A stretch of DNA of 58,940 nt from Methanomicrobiales archaeon (GTDB lineage: Archaea; Halobacteriota; Methanomicrobia; Methanomicrobiales; JACTUA01), in NCBI GenBank assembly GCA_029907705.1, contig JARYLJ010000008.1:1-58940 (forward strand), in the 5' to 3' direction. Within the stretch, counting starts at the first letter, position 1. The number at the start of each line of letters is the position of its first letter. The notes under the pieces are model-generated. The model was not told the DNA's origin. It saw only the letters and a program-made list of their open reading frames with translations, and searched no databases. Positions 28,037 to 37,011 of this stretch are shown in pieces. Both the position numbers and the translations under genes were made by a program.

Positions 28037-29261
28037 GGATCGACCTCCGGCAGATCTCTCCACGGAGACTCTGCTGCATCAGGCGGCTGACCTCTTCGGG
28101 GCCCTCTTCCCTCCCCAGGATCCAGGAGAGCTTCACAAGGGCGACCTCCGGCAGCAGATCCTCCCCCTCGATCACCCCCGCGGCGAGTAGGTCCCTTCCC
28201 GTGTCATAGACCCGGTCGCATACGCGCCCATGCAGGCACTGGGAGGTCATCACCACGTGGGTCCCACCATCGATCAGTTCCCTGATCACCGGCACCCAGT
28301 CGCTCCCCACATGACCAAGACCTGTGCCGCTGATGACCAGGCCCTTCATCCCATGGTAGCCCTCCAGTATATCCGGAGGCATCCCGGGGGCGAAGAGCAG
28401 AAGGGCGCATCGAGGCTCCATTTCGGTTTGGAGCGAGAGTGCCCTCTCCCCCCTCCTCACCACCCCGCTGGAGAGCGTCATCTTCAGCGAGGGGTACTCG
28501 ACATATCCGAGTGGCGGGATCCCGATGCTCTGAAATGCATCCCGTCGGGACGTGTGCATCTTCCTCACCCTCGTCGCCCTGTGTATCGCACACCGGTCAT
28601 CGCTGGTGGTATCGTGCATCACCACGGACACTTCGCCCAGTCCGCTCACGGCGGCGACGGCGCTGCATATGGCATTCATCGCGCTGTCACTGCTCGGTCT
28701 GTCGGCAGATCTCTGCGCACCGACGAATACGATGGGGACAGGGGCAGGGACCATGAATGAGATCGCACTGGCGGTGAACGCCATCGTATCCGTCCCGTGC
28801 ATCACGATCACACCCCTCACTCCCCTTTCAATCTCATCGTGGATGGCATGCGCAAGCCGCTGCCATATCGCGATATTCATGTTCTCCGAGAGGATGGTGC
28901 TCACCTGTATGGCGTTGTACCGTGCGATGGAGGTGAGCTCGGGGATCGCACGCAGAATATCCTCGGCAGAGAACTGGCTCGTCACCGCACCCGTCCTGTA
29001 GTCGATCCTGCTCGCGATCGTTCCGCCCGTGGAGATGATGGAGCATTCGGGCAAATCTGGATCCTGCTCGATTCTGGCCAATGGCAGCACGGTTTCGGGG
29101 GATGGACCGATCACCTCCAACCGTGCGATATCGATGCCGATGTTGTAGCCGCTCGAGAGCTTCACCACCGCTCTGCCCTCCCTCTCCGTGATGTACACGC
29201 CCTCGAGGTCCTGATCCCCGACACGACACCGAACGCGGGACCCCGATAACGCCCTCATCAT
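28026..29261 (-). CDS. gatD: Glutamyl-tRNA(Gln) amidotransferase subunit D
   Basis: The asparaginase-like glutaminase subunit of GatDE. The 411-residue protein has an N-terminal beta-barrel domain (GSRVRCRVGDQDLEGVY), then the type I asparaginase fold with SIISTGGTIASR (nucleophile Thr), VIVMHGTDTMAFTASAI (second Thr-Asp) and a Lys-bearing segment KGLVISGTGLGHV. ATG 29261 overlaps the argH stop and has AAGGAG 9 bases upstream. Its stop overlaps the gatE start, matching the need for paired subunits. Confidence 0.95.
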   Translation of the reverse strand: MMRALSGSRVRCRVGDQDLEGVYITEREGRAVVKLSSGYNIGIDIARLEVIGPSPETVLPLARIEQDPDLPECSIISTGGTIASRIDYRTGAVTSQFSAEDILRAIPELTSIARYNAIQVSTILSENMNIAIWQRLAHAIHDEIERGVRGVIVMHGTDTMAFTASAISFMVPAPVPIVFVGAQRSADRPSSDSAMNAICSAVAAVSGLGEVSVVMHDTTSDDRCAIHRATRVRKMHTSRRDAFQSIGIPPLGYVEYPSLKMTLSSGVVRRGERALSLQTEMEPRCALLLFAPGMPPDILEGYHGMKGLVISGTGLGHVGSDWVPVIRELIDGGTHVVMTSQCLHGRVCDRVYDTGRDLLAAGVIEGEDLLPEVALVKLSWILGREEGPEEVSRLMQQSLRGEICRRSIHGL

Positions 29262-30736
29262 GACAGCATCTCCTTCGCCTTTCTCAAAAGAGATGCTTTC
29301 GTTTCGGAGAGAGAGTGTCTGATGCCCTCGAGCCACGCCATATCCCTTCTGACCAGCCGTCTCCTCTCCTTCACCGATGAACGGACTGCCTCCGGCGAAG
29401 GTCCGCCCGGACCCCTCCTCATTGCCACCGCGTGCACCGGGTCGAGTGCGTTTCTGATCATATCCTCCGTGAGGCCCATATCCACGAGCGAGATCCCTTT
29501 GACCTCCAGCGCTGCGCGTTCGAGCATCATCAGATTGATCCCCCCTTTCTTCACGGCACGACCCACGATCGTGTGCGCAGTCCTGAAGGGAATACGGTAC
29601 TCCCGGACGAGGAAATCCGCCAGATCCGTCGCGGTGGAGTAGCCCCTCCCCGACTCCTCCCGCATGCGCTCCCGGTTGAACCTAGCACCGGCATACATCC
29701 CTGAAAGGAGCCTGATGGAACTCCGTGCCTCACTGATCGCCTTCCAGAGGTTCGGCGTCACCTCCTGCAGATCGCGGTTGTAACTCATCGGCAGCCCCTT
29801 CATCGTGGCGAGGGCAGCGACGAGTGATCCGTACACCGTCCCTGCCTTTCCGCGCATGATCTCGGCCGTGTCCGGATTCTTCTTCTGAGGCATGATGGAG
29901 CTCGTTGAACAGAATGCATCCGGGAGTTCCACGAACTGGACAAGACCGGAAGACCAGACGATGAGCTCCTCGCAGCATCTGCTCGCATGCGTCATCAGAA
30001 TGCTGCAGTCCGCAATCGCCTCGAGCAGGAAGTCCCTGGCGGAGACTGCATCCATCGTATTCCCCTCCACCCCGGCGAAACCGAGAAGTTTTGCCGTCAT
30101 CTCCCGATCGATCGGAAAACCCGTGGAGGCGAAGGCCGCCGCACCGAGTGGCGACTGGTTGATCCGGCTGAATGCATGCCTCAGACGCTCGAAATCCCTG
30201 GTGAATGCGGCCTCGAAGGCGAGGAGGTGATGCGAGAGCGTGGTCGGCTGTGCATGCTGCATATGCGTGAAACCGGGCATGATCGTCTCCTGATGAACGG
30301 CCGCCAGATCGAGCAGGACGTCCCTCAGCCCGGCCAGCTCGCCCATCAGCCCGATCACCTCCTCCCTCAGGCGCATTCTGATGCAGGTGGCCACTTCGTC
30401 GTTCCGCGATCTGCCCATATGGAGCCTCCCGCCACTCTCTTCGCCTGCCGCCCTGATCAGGCAGGCCTCTATGCCTGCATGGATATCCTCGTAGCGGATA
30501 TCGAAGGCCTCGGCCGGAACCCCCTTCTCGACAAAATCGAGCAGAATACGCATCATTCCCTGTGCCTCCTCTTTATCCAGGATCTCCCGTTCCACGAGCA
30601 TCGTTACGTGCGCGATATCCACCAGCAGATCCGCCTCGGCGATCCATCTGTCTGCATCCATGGAGGACAGGAAAGACGCGATATCTGCCGATCGATCCTC
30701 CGAAAGCCGTCCCGCCCTGATATGGTCCCTCTCCAA
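29258..30736 (-). CDS. argH: Argininosuccinate lyase
   Basis: Cleaves argininosuccinate to arginine and fumarate. The 492-residue protein of the fumarase/aspartase superfamily shows HMGRSRNDEVAT, GFTHMQHAQPTTLSHHLL, SPLGAAAFASTGFPIDRE and the signature SSIMPQKKNPD with its catalytic Ser. The start is TTG 30736, preceded by GGGAGGGTGA. It is the first gene of the argH-gatD-gatE-hypothetical operon; overlaps throughout suggest one mRNA. Confidence 0.96.
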   Translation of the reverse strand: MERDHIRAGRLSEDRSADIASFLSSMDADRWIAEADLLVDIAHVTMLVEREILDKEEAQGMMRILLDFVEKGVPAEAFDIRYEDIHAGIEACLIRAAGEESGGRLHMGRSRNDEVATCIRMRLREEVIGLMGELAGLRDVLLDLAAVHQETIMPGFTHMQHAQPTTLSHHLLAFEAAFTRDFERLRHAFSRINQSPLGAAAFASTGFPIDREMTAKLLGFAGVEGNTMDAVSARDFLLEAIADCSILMTHASRCCEELIVWSSGLVQFVELPDAFCSTSSIMPQKKNPDTAEIMRGKAGTVYGSLVAALATMKGLPMSYNRDLQEVTPNLWKAISEARSSIRLLSGMYAGARFNRERMREESGRGYSTATDLADFLVREYRIPFRTAHTIVGRAVKKGGINLMMLERAALEVKGISLVDMGLTEDMIRNALDPVHAVAMRRGPGGPSPEAVRSSVKERRRLVRRDMAWLEGIRHSLSETKASLLRKAKEMLS

Positions 30737-30774
30737 GCTCTCACCCTCCCGGAATACTCATCCCTATGAATTGA

Positions 30775-31308
30775 TTAATGCCATCCTTTTCTGGCAGCGA
30801 GTTCAATCGCCCTGACGAGGCTCTCTCTGGGCACGATCGTTGCGACCGGCACGGAGACAAGCCGCTCCACCGTTCCGCTCACGATGGGGGCGCAGACGAT
30901 ACCGATAGCCCCCTCGCGTTCCGCCCTGACAGACGAGACTATGGCATCTTCCAGCGTCTGGACCGGGTACTCGCGCACCTTCACCTGCCGGCCGTCCACC
31001 TCTGTCACCCGCTCCACAATGCCCTCGAGGACTGGCCGTGCGGCGATGATCGCAATGAACTCCCCCTCCTCTGCCCTCGTGAACTCCCTGATCGCCCGGC
31101 AGATCGCTCTGAGCGTCACGATATTGGGTGAGCGGCTTCCCTTGAGGATCTTGTAGAGCGTAGATTGGGCGATCCCACTCCTCCTGGAGAGCTCGCTCAT
31201 GCTCATGCGCAGTTCTTTCCGGAGCATCTCGCTCAGGGTAACCACGAATGCCTCGTCGCTGAGCATCGCCGCCCGCAGCAGGCGATCGATCGGATCGAGT
31301 CTTCCCAT
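30775..31308 (-). CDS. HTH (XRE-like) transcriptional regulator
   Basis: A 177-residue protein. Residues about 33-75 form a helix-turn-helix of the Cro/XRE type (MSMSELSRRSGIAQSTLYKI, SRSPNIVTLRAI). Residues 90-177 form a separate alpha/beta domain of archaeal type (DAIVSSVRAEREGAIGIVCA, VPVATIVPRESLVRAIELA), possibly effector binding. It is divergent from an ABC importer across a very AT-rich 175-base spacer containing a repeated word, so it is the obvious candidate regulator of that importer and of itself. The ligand is unknown. Confidence 0.8.
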   Translation of the reverse strand: MGRLDPIDRLLRAAMLSDEAFVVTLSEMLRKELRMSMSELSRRSGIAQSTLYKILKGSRSPNIVTLRAICRAIREFTRAEEGEFIAIIAARPVLEGIVERVTEVDGRQVKVREYPVQTLEDAIVSSVRAEREGAIGIVCAPIVSGTVERLVSVPVATIVPRESLVRAIELAARKGWH

Positions 31309-31383
31309 AGAGAGTACAGAAGGGATGAATCAGACGATAAAATTTTACATCTGTATACACAAAAATGGACAATAATAACAATA

Positions 31384-31423
31384 TATTATACAATAAGATA
31401 ATTTTAAGCCTATTATTATACAA
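31384..31423 (+). promoter_or_regulatory. Direct repeat of TATTATACAA in divergent promoter
   Basis: The 10-base word TATTATACAA occurs at 31384-31393 and 31414-31423, exactly 30 bases (about three helical turns) apart. It lies in the AT-rich spacer between the HTH regulator and the ABC importer. It may be an operator pair, but chance similarity is possible in so AT-rich a stretch. Confidence 0.35.
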
Positions 31424-31483
31424 ATGAACACATTTTTGATTATAATCGTATAATTTTTATAATAGCGCCACAGAGATTCACTG

Positions 31484-32689
31484 ATGAAAAGAGAGGTTGT
31501 GTTCTTACTCATGGCAGGGGCGGTCATTGCCCTGCTTGCGGTGAGCGGCTGTATGGAAGAGAGGGAACAGGCGCAGGTGAACCTGATATACACCAGAGGA
31601 ACCGGACCCATGCCGATGATGCTGGCGACGAACCAGATCGATGGCTATATCGCATGGCAACCCTTCGTCGAGGTCGGACCTGTGGCAGGGATCGGGAAGG
31701 TCCTCGTCTATTCGCAGGACATGCCGCCGAAGGGGAGATGGACGAGCCATCCGTGCTGCGTTCTCACGGCGAACAATGACATGATACAGAAGAGCCCTGA
31801 ACTGGTGGACGCACTGGGTGCGCTGACGATCCTCGCGACCCAGTATGTGCGCGAACACCCCGCAGAGGCGGCCGATGTCGTGGCGGACTGGCTCGCGGGC
31901 AAGGGCAATTTCACCTACGGAGAGGTGAGCGTCTCCTCTGTCGAGGTGATGAACAGGGCGCTTCCGACCATCGGGTTCGTAAACGAACCCAGCGAGAAGT
32001 GGATCGCAGGGAATCTCGATTTCCTTCATGCACTGAGGGATCTGGGCACCATCAAGGGCCGGCTCTCGAACACCACGGACAATGAGTCGAGGGCGATCCT
32101 CTTCAACAGCGGGCCCTACCACCGTGCGATGGAGATGATTGCGAACGGGACCATCCCCACTCCGCCAAAGGCAGAGAGACAGCTCGGCATCGGGTATCTC
32201 ATGTCCGATCATCACGCCGCACTCTTCGTTGCGGTCAAGAAATGGGATCTCTTCGAGTCCAGCTACAATATCTCCCTCAGGCCCAGAGATCCGGCGCAGA
32301 CCCGCCCCGAGATCGTCGATCTCTATGTGAACGGGGAGAAGGTCGCTGAATTCCGTCTCGTCGCCGGGGATGCCGGGCCTCAGCTGATGCAACTCTCCGC
32401 CACCGATCAGATCCAGTTCGCCTTCGTGGGCAACCCGCCTGCGATCAGTGCGATAGACAGCAAAGTGCCCGTGAGCATACTGATGGCCGTGAATACCGAG
32501 GGTTCCGGGGTCGTGATCGCAAAGGATGCACCTGCTTCTGACTGGACCGGGTTCATCCGCTGGGCAGAGGAGAGAACGCAGAAGAACGAACCCCTTCGGA
32601 TTGCGGCACCCGGCAAAGGCTCCATCCAGGATGTGATGATCAGGTACTCCCTCGAGTCGAGCGGTGTGAAGGTGGTGGAGGTCTCCTGA
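31484..32689 (+). CDS. ABC importer substrate-binding lipoprotein (NitT/TauT type), halves in permuted order
   Basis: The 401-residue protein has a lipoprotein signal (LLAVSGC, lipid Cys at residue 23). Residues about 35-200 look like the C-terminal half of NitT/TauT binding proteins (LATNQIDGYIAWQPFVEVGP, HPCCVLTANNDMI, AADVVADWL). Residues about 215-401 look like the N-terminal half (LGIGYLMSDHHAALFVAVKK, FAFVGNPPAISAI, IAAPGKGSIQDVMIRY). Family members normally run in the opposite order. The ligand is probably a small anion or sulfonate-like compound, but this is unknown. The permease and ATPase genes follow on the same strand. Confidence 0.8.
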   Translation: MKREVVFLLMAGAVIALLAVSGCMEEREQAQVNLIYTRGTGPMPMMLATNQIDGYIAWQPFVEVGPVAGIGKVLVYSQDMPPKGRWTSHPCCVLTANNDMIQKSPELVDALGALTILATQYVREHPAEAADVVADWLAGKGNFTYGEVSVSSVEVMNRALPTIGFVNEPSEKWIAGNLDFLHALRDLGTIKGRLSNTTDNESRAILFNSGPYHRAMEMIANGTIPTPPKAERQLGIGYLMSDHHAALFVAVKKWDLFESSYNISLRPRDPAQTRPEIVDLYVNGEKVAEFRLVAGDAGPQLMQLSATDQIQFAFVGNPPAISAIDSKVPVSILMAVNTEGSGVVIAKDAPASDWTGFIRWAEERTQKNEPLRIAAPGKGSIQDVMIRYSLESSGVKVVEVS

Positions 32690-32968
32690 GGGGTCAAAGG
32701 AACGAATATTTTTAATTTTTGGGCCTCTCCTGAAGAGATGTGCAGGCATCACGACGGCGCCTTTGCACGCGCGTCTTCGGAGAGGGCATGGATGTATGCC
32801 TCCCATGAAATCAAAAAGGCGGATGGGGAGCCATGCTTCCTTCATCGTCAACGTTACCGTGTGCATCGCGGATAGGAACGGAAGAACTGACCCATGCATC
32901 CCCCTGAACCCGAATAAACTAACTTATCTACCATTGCCCACAAAATTGTGCGGAAGGCTGATACAGAG
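32690..32968. other. Spacer between binding protein and permease genes
   Basis: 279 bases, unusually long within an ABC operon. A T-rich run (ATATTTTTAATTTTTGGG, about 32708-32725) could be a terminator for the binding-protein gene, limiting read-through to the permease. No remnant of a missing binding-protein half is found in any frame. Confidence 0.45.
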
Positions 32969-33730
32969 ATGAAGAGATGGACTGGCATCGTTGTCCCGCT
33001 GATGATCATGGCAGGATGGGAGGTGGCCGCCATCCTCATCTCGAATCCGTTCATCCTCCCCAGACTCGGCACCATCGTGGAGGTGCTCATGCGCCCGGCA
33101 GACGACCTGCTCGGGACTGGGAGCCTTCTGTACAATGCCTGGAGGAGTGTTCAGAGGGTCGGGCTCGGTTTTCTCGTTGCAGCACTCATAGGCATTCCCT
33201 GCGGCATCGCGATGGGACGGTACCGCTGGCTGAATCAGCTGATGGACACGACGCTCCAGGCGCTGCGCCCCATCCCACCCCTCGCATGGGTGCCGCTTGC
33301 CCTCGCATGGTTCCGCATCGGGCTCACCTCCATCGTCTTTATCATATTCATCGGTGCCTTCTTCCCCATACTGATCAACACCATCGATGGTGTGAAGTCC
33401 GTGAAGAAGACATGGATGGAGGTCGCGCTGACGCTCGGGACGAGCGAATTCAGACTCCTCACGAAGGTAATACTTCCGGGTGCCGCACCCATCGTATGGA
33501 CCGGCCTCCGCCTGGGATTCGGGATCGCGTGGATGACCGTGGTCGCAGCAGAGATGCTCCCGGGGACCATCTCGGGCCTCGGGTACCTGATCATGTATGC
33601 CTACAACTTCGGTCAGGTAAATGTGATCATCGCAGGCATGGTGGTGATCGGTCTGATCGGGATCGCGATCGACCTGATATTCAAGCAGGGCGAGAAGGTC
33701 TGGTTTGGATGGAGGAGCCTGGAGAGGTGA
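32969..33730 (+). CDS. ABC importer permease (NitT/TauT type)
   Basis: A 253-residue integral membrane permease with about six helices, beginning MKRWTGIVVPLMIMAGWEVA. The SsuC/TauC family pattern is visible (ALRPIPPLAWVPLALAWFRI) with the EAA loop near residues 155-175 (EVALTLGTSEFRLLTKVILP). The ATG at 32969 is preferred over GTG 32948, with GGAAGG upstream. The ATPase gene follows after 4 bases. Confidence 0.9.
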   Translation: MKRWTGIVVPLMIMAGWEVAAILISNPFILPRLGTIVEVLMRPADDLLGTGSLLYNAWRSVQRVGLGFLVAALIGIPCGIAMGRYRWLNQLMDTTLQALRPIPPLAWVPLALAWFRIGLTSIVFIIFIGAFFPILINTIDGVKSVKKTWMEVALTLGTSEFRLLTKVILPGAAPIVWTGLRLGFGIAWMTVVAAEMLPGTISGLGYLIMYAYNFGQVNVIIAGMVVIGLIGIAIDLIFKQGEKVWFGWRSLER

Positions 33731-33734
33731 GCCA

Positions 33735-34502
33735 ATGAAGCTGCGGATCACCGACCTGACCAAGAGCTTCACCCTCGAGGACGGGAACACCATCGAGGCA
33801 CTGGGACCTCTGAACCTCGAGGTCTCCGATGGGGAGTTCGTCTGCATTCTCGGCCCTTCAGGCTGCGGAAAGACGACACTGCTCAGAATCATCGGCGGTC
33901 TGGAGAGGCCCACTTCAGGGACGATAAGCCTGAATAGTGCCACCATCGAAGGTCCCAATCCCTCTATGGCGATGATATTCCAGGAGTACTCACTCTTTCC
34001 ATGGCGATCGGTCCTCGATAATGTCGCATTCGGTCTCGAGGTGAGGGGGCTTCCGAAGGAGGAGCGTCACAGGATTGCACGAAAATACATCGAGCTCGTG
34101 GGACTGAGCGGCTTCGAGGCGAACAAACCGTACGAACTATCCGGAGGCATGCGCCAGCGTGTGGCGGTCGCGAGGGCGCTCGCCATAGAGCCGAAGGTGC
34201 TCCTGATGGACGAACCATTCGGCGCCATCGATGCGCAGGCGAGGAACAAAATGCAGCGGGAGCTCCTTCAGATATGGGAAAAGACGAGGAAGACCGTGCT
34301 GTTCGTCACCCACAGCGTGGACGAGGCCGTGTACCTGGCGGACAGGATCGTCATTCTCACCCGGAGGCCCGGCCGGATAAAAGAGATCGTCCCCGTGCCA
34401 CATCACCATCCGAGGGAACGAACGGAACCATCTTTCGTCGAGATCCGGAGATACGTGCTCAGGCAGATCACCGAGGAGTCGGAGATAGGAACTCCCCATT
34501 AA
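33735..34502 (+). CDS. ABC importer ATP-binding protein (NitT/TauT type)
   Basis: A 255-residue ATPase: Walker A LGPSGCGKTTLL, Q-loop FQEYSLFPW, signature LSGGMRQRVAVARAL, Walker B VLLMDEPFGAID, switch His in FVTHSVDEA. The sequence is typical of SsuB/TauB-like importers. ATG 33735 follows GGTGA. It completes the importer with the binding protein and permease encoded upstream. Confidence 0.93.
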   Translation: MKLRITDLTKSFTLEDGNTIEALGPLNLEVSDGEFVCILGPSGCGKTTLLRIIGGLERPTSGTISLNSATIEGPNPSMAMIFQEYSLFPWRSVLDNVAFGLEVRGLPKEERHRIARKYIELVGLSGFEANKPYELSGGMRQRVAVARALAIEPKVLLMDEPFGAIDAQARNKMQRELLQIWEKTRKTVLFVTHSVDEAVYLADRIVILTRRPGRIKEIVPVPHHHPRERTEPSFVEIRRYVLRQITEESEIGTPH

Positions 34503-34541
34503 TGTTAAATAATGCCGCTTTCCATTAATTATGGCATGTAA

Positions 34542-34559
34542 GCCGGCAGCTTCGCCGGC
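34542..34559 (+). promoter_or_regulatory. Perfect hairpin before rpl10e ribosome binding site
   Basis: GCCGGC (34542-34547) and GCCGGC (34554-34559) pair around loop AGCTTC, a few bases before the GAGGAGGA ribosome binding site of the L10e gene. AT-rich promoter-like bases (34503-34535) precede it. A role in translational control of the ribosomal protein gene, or termination of the ABC operon, is possible. Confidence 0.4.
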
Positions 34560-34580
34560 GGAGCAGAGGAGGATTCAGCG

Positions 34581-35078
34581 ATGGTCAGAAAACCCGGTAG
34601 AATGTATCGGAATCTCTCTAAGAAGGCCTATACAAGGAGAGAGTACATGGGAGGGGTTCCGGGAAGCAAGGTGGTTCAGTTCGATATCGGCAATCTCACG
34701 GCACAGTTTCCCACGGAGATCTCACTCTTGGTTCTGGAGGACTGCCAGATCAGGCACAGTGCACTGGAGGCGGCCCGTATATCGATCAACCGGTGGCTGA
34801 TGAAGGACGTGGGAAGATCGAACTTCTACTTGAAGATCAGAACCTACCCGCACCATGTCCTGAGGGAGCATAAGCAGGCGACAGGTGCAGGTGCAGACCG
34901 TGTCTCCGAGGGGATGCGACTTGCGTTCGGGAAACCTGTAGGTACCGCGGCCAGAGTAAAGTCCCACCAGAAGGTGATCTCTGTCTTCACTACCCCCCAG
35001 TATGTCGACAGGGTGAAGAATGCTCTGGAGCACGGTTCACACAAGCTGCCCTCTCCCTGCAGAATCGTCGTCAGCTGA
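34581..35078 (+). CDS. rpl10e: Ribosomal protein L10e (L16 family)
   Basis: A 165-residue archaeal/eukaryotic-type large-subunit protein equivalent to bacterial L16. The sequence begins [20 protein letters not shown] and has the family segments [34 protein letters not shown] and [16 protein letters not shown]. It is a single gene with GAGGAGGA upstream. Confidence 0.96.
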   Translation: MVRKPGRMYRNLSKKAYTRREYMGGVPGSKVVQFDIGNLTAQFPTEISLLVLEDCQIRHSALEAARISINRWLMKDVGRSNFYLKIRTYPHHVLREHKQATGAGADRVSEGMRLAFGKPVGTAARVKSHQKVISVFTTPQYVDRVKNALEHGSHKLPSPCRIVVS

Positions 35079-35170
35079 ATCCAAAGGCTATACTCATTTT
35101 TCCGCTCGACAGGTGCCTCCGGCACCAGATTACGGTAAACGATAATAGAGACGGTGGACCATTCTGTACC

Positions 35171-36013
35171 ATGTATCACCCTCACCTCGCCGAGATATGC
35201 GATGCATTAAAAAAAGCGACAATTTCGGCGTTCACCGAGGCAGAGTGTGTCCTCCCCCCCGATGTGAGAGAAGCGATCAGGCGGTCGGCGGAATGCGAAC
35301 GAGATCCTGTGGCACAGCAGGAGCTGAAGAACATACTGGATAACGTGGAGATCGCCGCGAGCAATCGAGTCCCGATCTGTCAGGATACGGGCGTTCCCGT
35401 CTGTTACCTCACCCTGCCTCCGCAGATCCCCTTCTGCAACGAGATCCTCGAAGCCATCGGAAAGGGTGTCGAGGAGGCGACCGAGCTCGTACCCCTCCGC
35501 CCCAACGTGGTCGATCCGTGCACGAGAGAGAACAGGGGAAAGAATGTGGGTGCGGGGATGCCGCTGATCCATGTGAGCACCGCGGACTGCCTCTCCATCA
35601 CTGCATTCCCGAAGGGAGCGGGTTCGGAGAACCTATCGCGGATCGCGATGCTCCTGCCTGCGGAGAGAGAGAGGATTGTGGATTTCGTCGTGGAGACGAT
35701 GCTGATCGCAGGCGGAAGACCGTGCCCGCCCGTCATACTGGGCGTGGGCATCGGAAGCACGTTCGAGGGGGTCGCAGCACTGGCGAAGTTGGCACTCCTG
35801 GAACCCGTGACAGATATGGATCCGTTTGAAAGGGCGCTCTGCGATGCAGTGAACAGGTTGGGGATCGGTCCGATGGGTCTGGGCGGGGAGACGACGGCAC
35901 TCGCCGTGAAGGTGAAGAGGGCGGACTGTCATACGGCGTCTCTGCCAGTGGCGGTGAACGTTCAGTGCTGGGCCTGCAGGAGGGCACGAGTCGTGGTGGA
36001 GGGTCCGTTTTGA
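35171..36013 (+). CDS. fumA: Fumarate hydratase, class I, alpha subunit
   Basis: Fe-S-dependent reversible hydration of fumarate to malate. The 280-residue protein carries the three cluster Cys candidates: VPICQDTGVP (Cys70), IAGGRPCPPVILG, and CWACRRARV near the C-terminus; KGAGSEN is the substrate-binding block. The two-subunit form is usual in archaea. The stop overlaps the beta-subunit TTG start. L(+)-tartrate dehydratase is the close alternative; the neighbouring C4/2-oxoglutarate genes favour fumarase. Confidence 0.92.
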   Translation: MYHPHLAEICDALKKATISAFTEAECVLPPDVREAIRRSAECERDPVAQQELKNILDNVEIAASNRVPICQDTGVPVCYLTLPPQIPFCNEILEAIGKGVEEATELVPLRPNVVDPCTRENRGKNVGAGMPLIHVSTADCLSITAFPKGAGSENLSRIAMLLPAERERIVDFVVETMLIAGGRPCPPVILGVGIGSTFEGVAALAKLALLEPVTDMDPFERALCDAVNRLGIGPMGLGGETTALAVKVKRADCHTASLPVAVNVQCWACRRARVVVEGPF

Positions 36014-36564
36014 TCCTGCACACCCCTCTGGACGAACGAGTGCTCGGGCTCCATGCGGGGGATCGCATACTGCTCTCCGGCACGATCTTCACGGCGCGTG
36101 ACAGGGCGCACGAGAGGATGCTCTCCGAAGGCATCCCATTCGATCCGCGTGGTGCCGTCATCTACCATTCCGGTCCTTTGGTGAAGGAGGGCAGGATCGT
36201 CGCCGCAGGGCCGACGACCAGTGCGAGGCTGGACCCGTTCACTCCCCCCCTGATCGAGGCGGGAGTAAGGGGCGTCATCGGGAAGGGCGGTATGGGTGCT
36301 GATGTCGCACAGGCACTCGTGGGAAGGGGTATTTATCTGGCGTTCACCGGCGGATGTGCGGCACTGGCGGCATCCAGGATGCGTCTGAAGGGAGTGATCT
36401 GGGAGGACCTGGGAATGGCGGAGGCGATATGGATCATCGAATTGAACGAGCTGCCGCTCGTCGTCGGCATCGATGCACATGGGAGGAGCCTCTATGCCGA
36501 GGTTCATCGAACGGCGGAGAGGGCCTTTGCAGAGAGAGAGTATGGAAAGGATGCGATCTGCTGA
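36010..36564 (+). CDS. fumB: Fumarate hydratase, class I, beta subunit
   Basis: A 184-residue swivelling subunit. Family blocks are LHAGDRILLSGTIFTARDRAHER, GPLVKEGRIVAAGPTTSARLD, GVIGKGGMG and AFTGGCAALAA. The start is inferred as TTG 36010 overlapping the fumA stop, with GGAGG 8 bases upstream; no ATG or GTG fits. It acts with FumA. Confidence 0.92.
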   Translation: MILHTPLDERVLGLHAGDRILLSGTIFTARDRAHERMLSEGIPFDPRGAVIYHSGPLVKEGRIVAAGPTTSARLDPFTPPLIEAGVRGVIGKGGMGADVAQALVGRGIYLAFTGGCAALAASRMRLKGVIWEDLGMAEAIWIIELNELPLVVGIDAHGRSLYAEVHRTAERAFAEREYGKDAIC

Positions 36565-36715
36565 ATTTCCCTCCCGGAATCTTCCTGGAGCGCCGTAACG
36601 CTCTATTCGGCGATCTTTCTGCCACCGCATCGATGTGGGCGGCGGAAGCAATGAGCGTCAAGGGCTGTTCGATCGGTGTTAAGTACACATAATTAAATTC
36701 ATCCGGGGTCGAATA

Positions 36716-37009
36716 ATGGTGAAGGACGTTCCCTGCATGAGGCTTGTAATCGACGAGAATCGATGCAAAGGATGCAATCTCTGTGTGCTTGTCTGCCCTT
36801 ACAAGATCTTCAGGGAGGGGAAAAAACCAAATAGAAAGGGGATCGTGGTCCCGGAACTGGATCGACCGGAGAGATGCCCGAACTGCCGGCTCAGGCAGCT
36901 GTATGGCAGAACGATCTGCGGACTCTGCCAGCTGATATGTCCGGATCAGGCGATCGACTGGATCGGGGAGGAGCCGTACGAGCACATGAAGGTGGCGATC
37001 GAATATTGA
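36716..37009 (+). CDS. korD: 2-oxoglutarate:ferredoxin oxidoreductase, delta (ferredoxin) subunit
   Basis: A 97-residue dicluster ferredoxin. The first 4Fe-4S motif is CKGCNLCVLVCP. The second begins CPNC and, after an insertion (RLRQLYGRTI), continues CGLCQLICP. The start is ATG 36716, or ATG 36737 (MRLVIDENRC) if shorter. It lies 151 bases after fumB and is followed directly by the alpha, beta and gamma subunit genes; it passes electrons between the TPP site and ferredoxin. Confidence 0.9.
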   Translation: MVKDVPCMRLVIDENRCKGCNLCVLVCPYKIFREGKKPNRKGIVVPELDRPERCPNCRLRQLYGRTICGLCQLICPDQAIDWIGEEPYEHMKVAIEY

Positions 37010-37011
37010 CG

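Noticed and set aside
32690-32968. Remnant of the missing half of the ABC binding protein
   Set aside because: No frame in this spacer resembles either lobe, so truncation followed by decay does not explain the unusual order.
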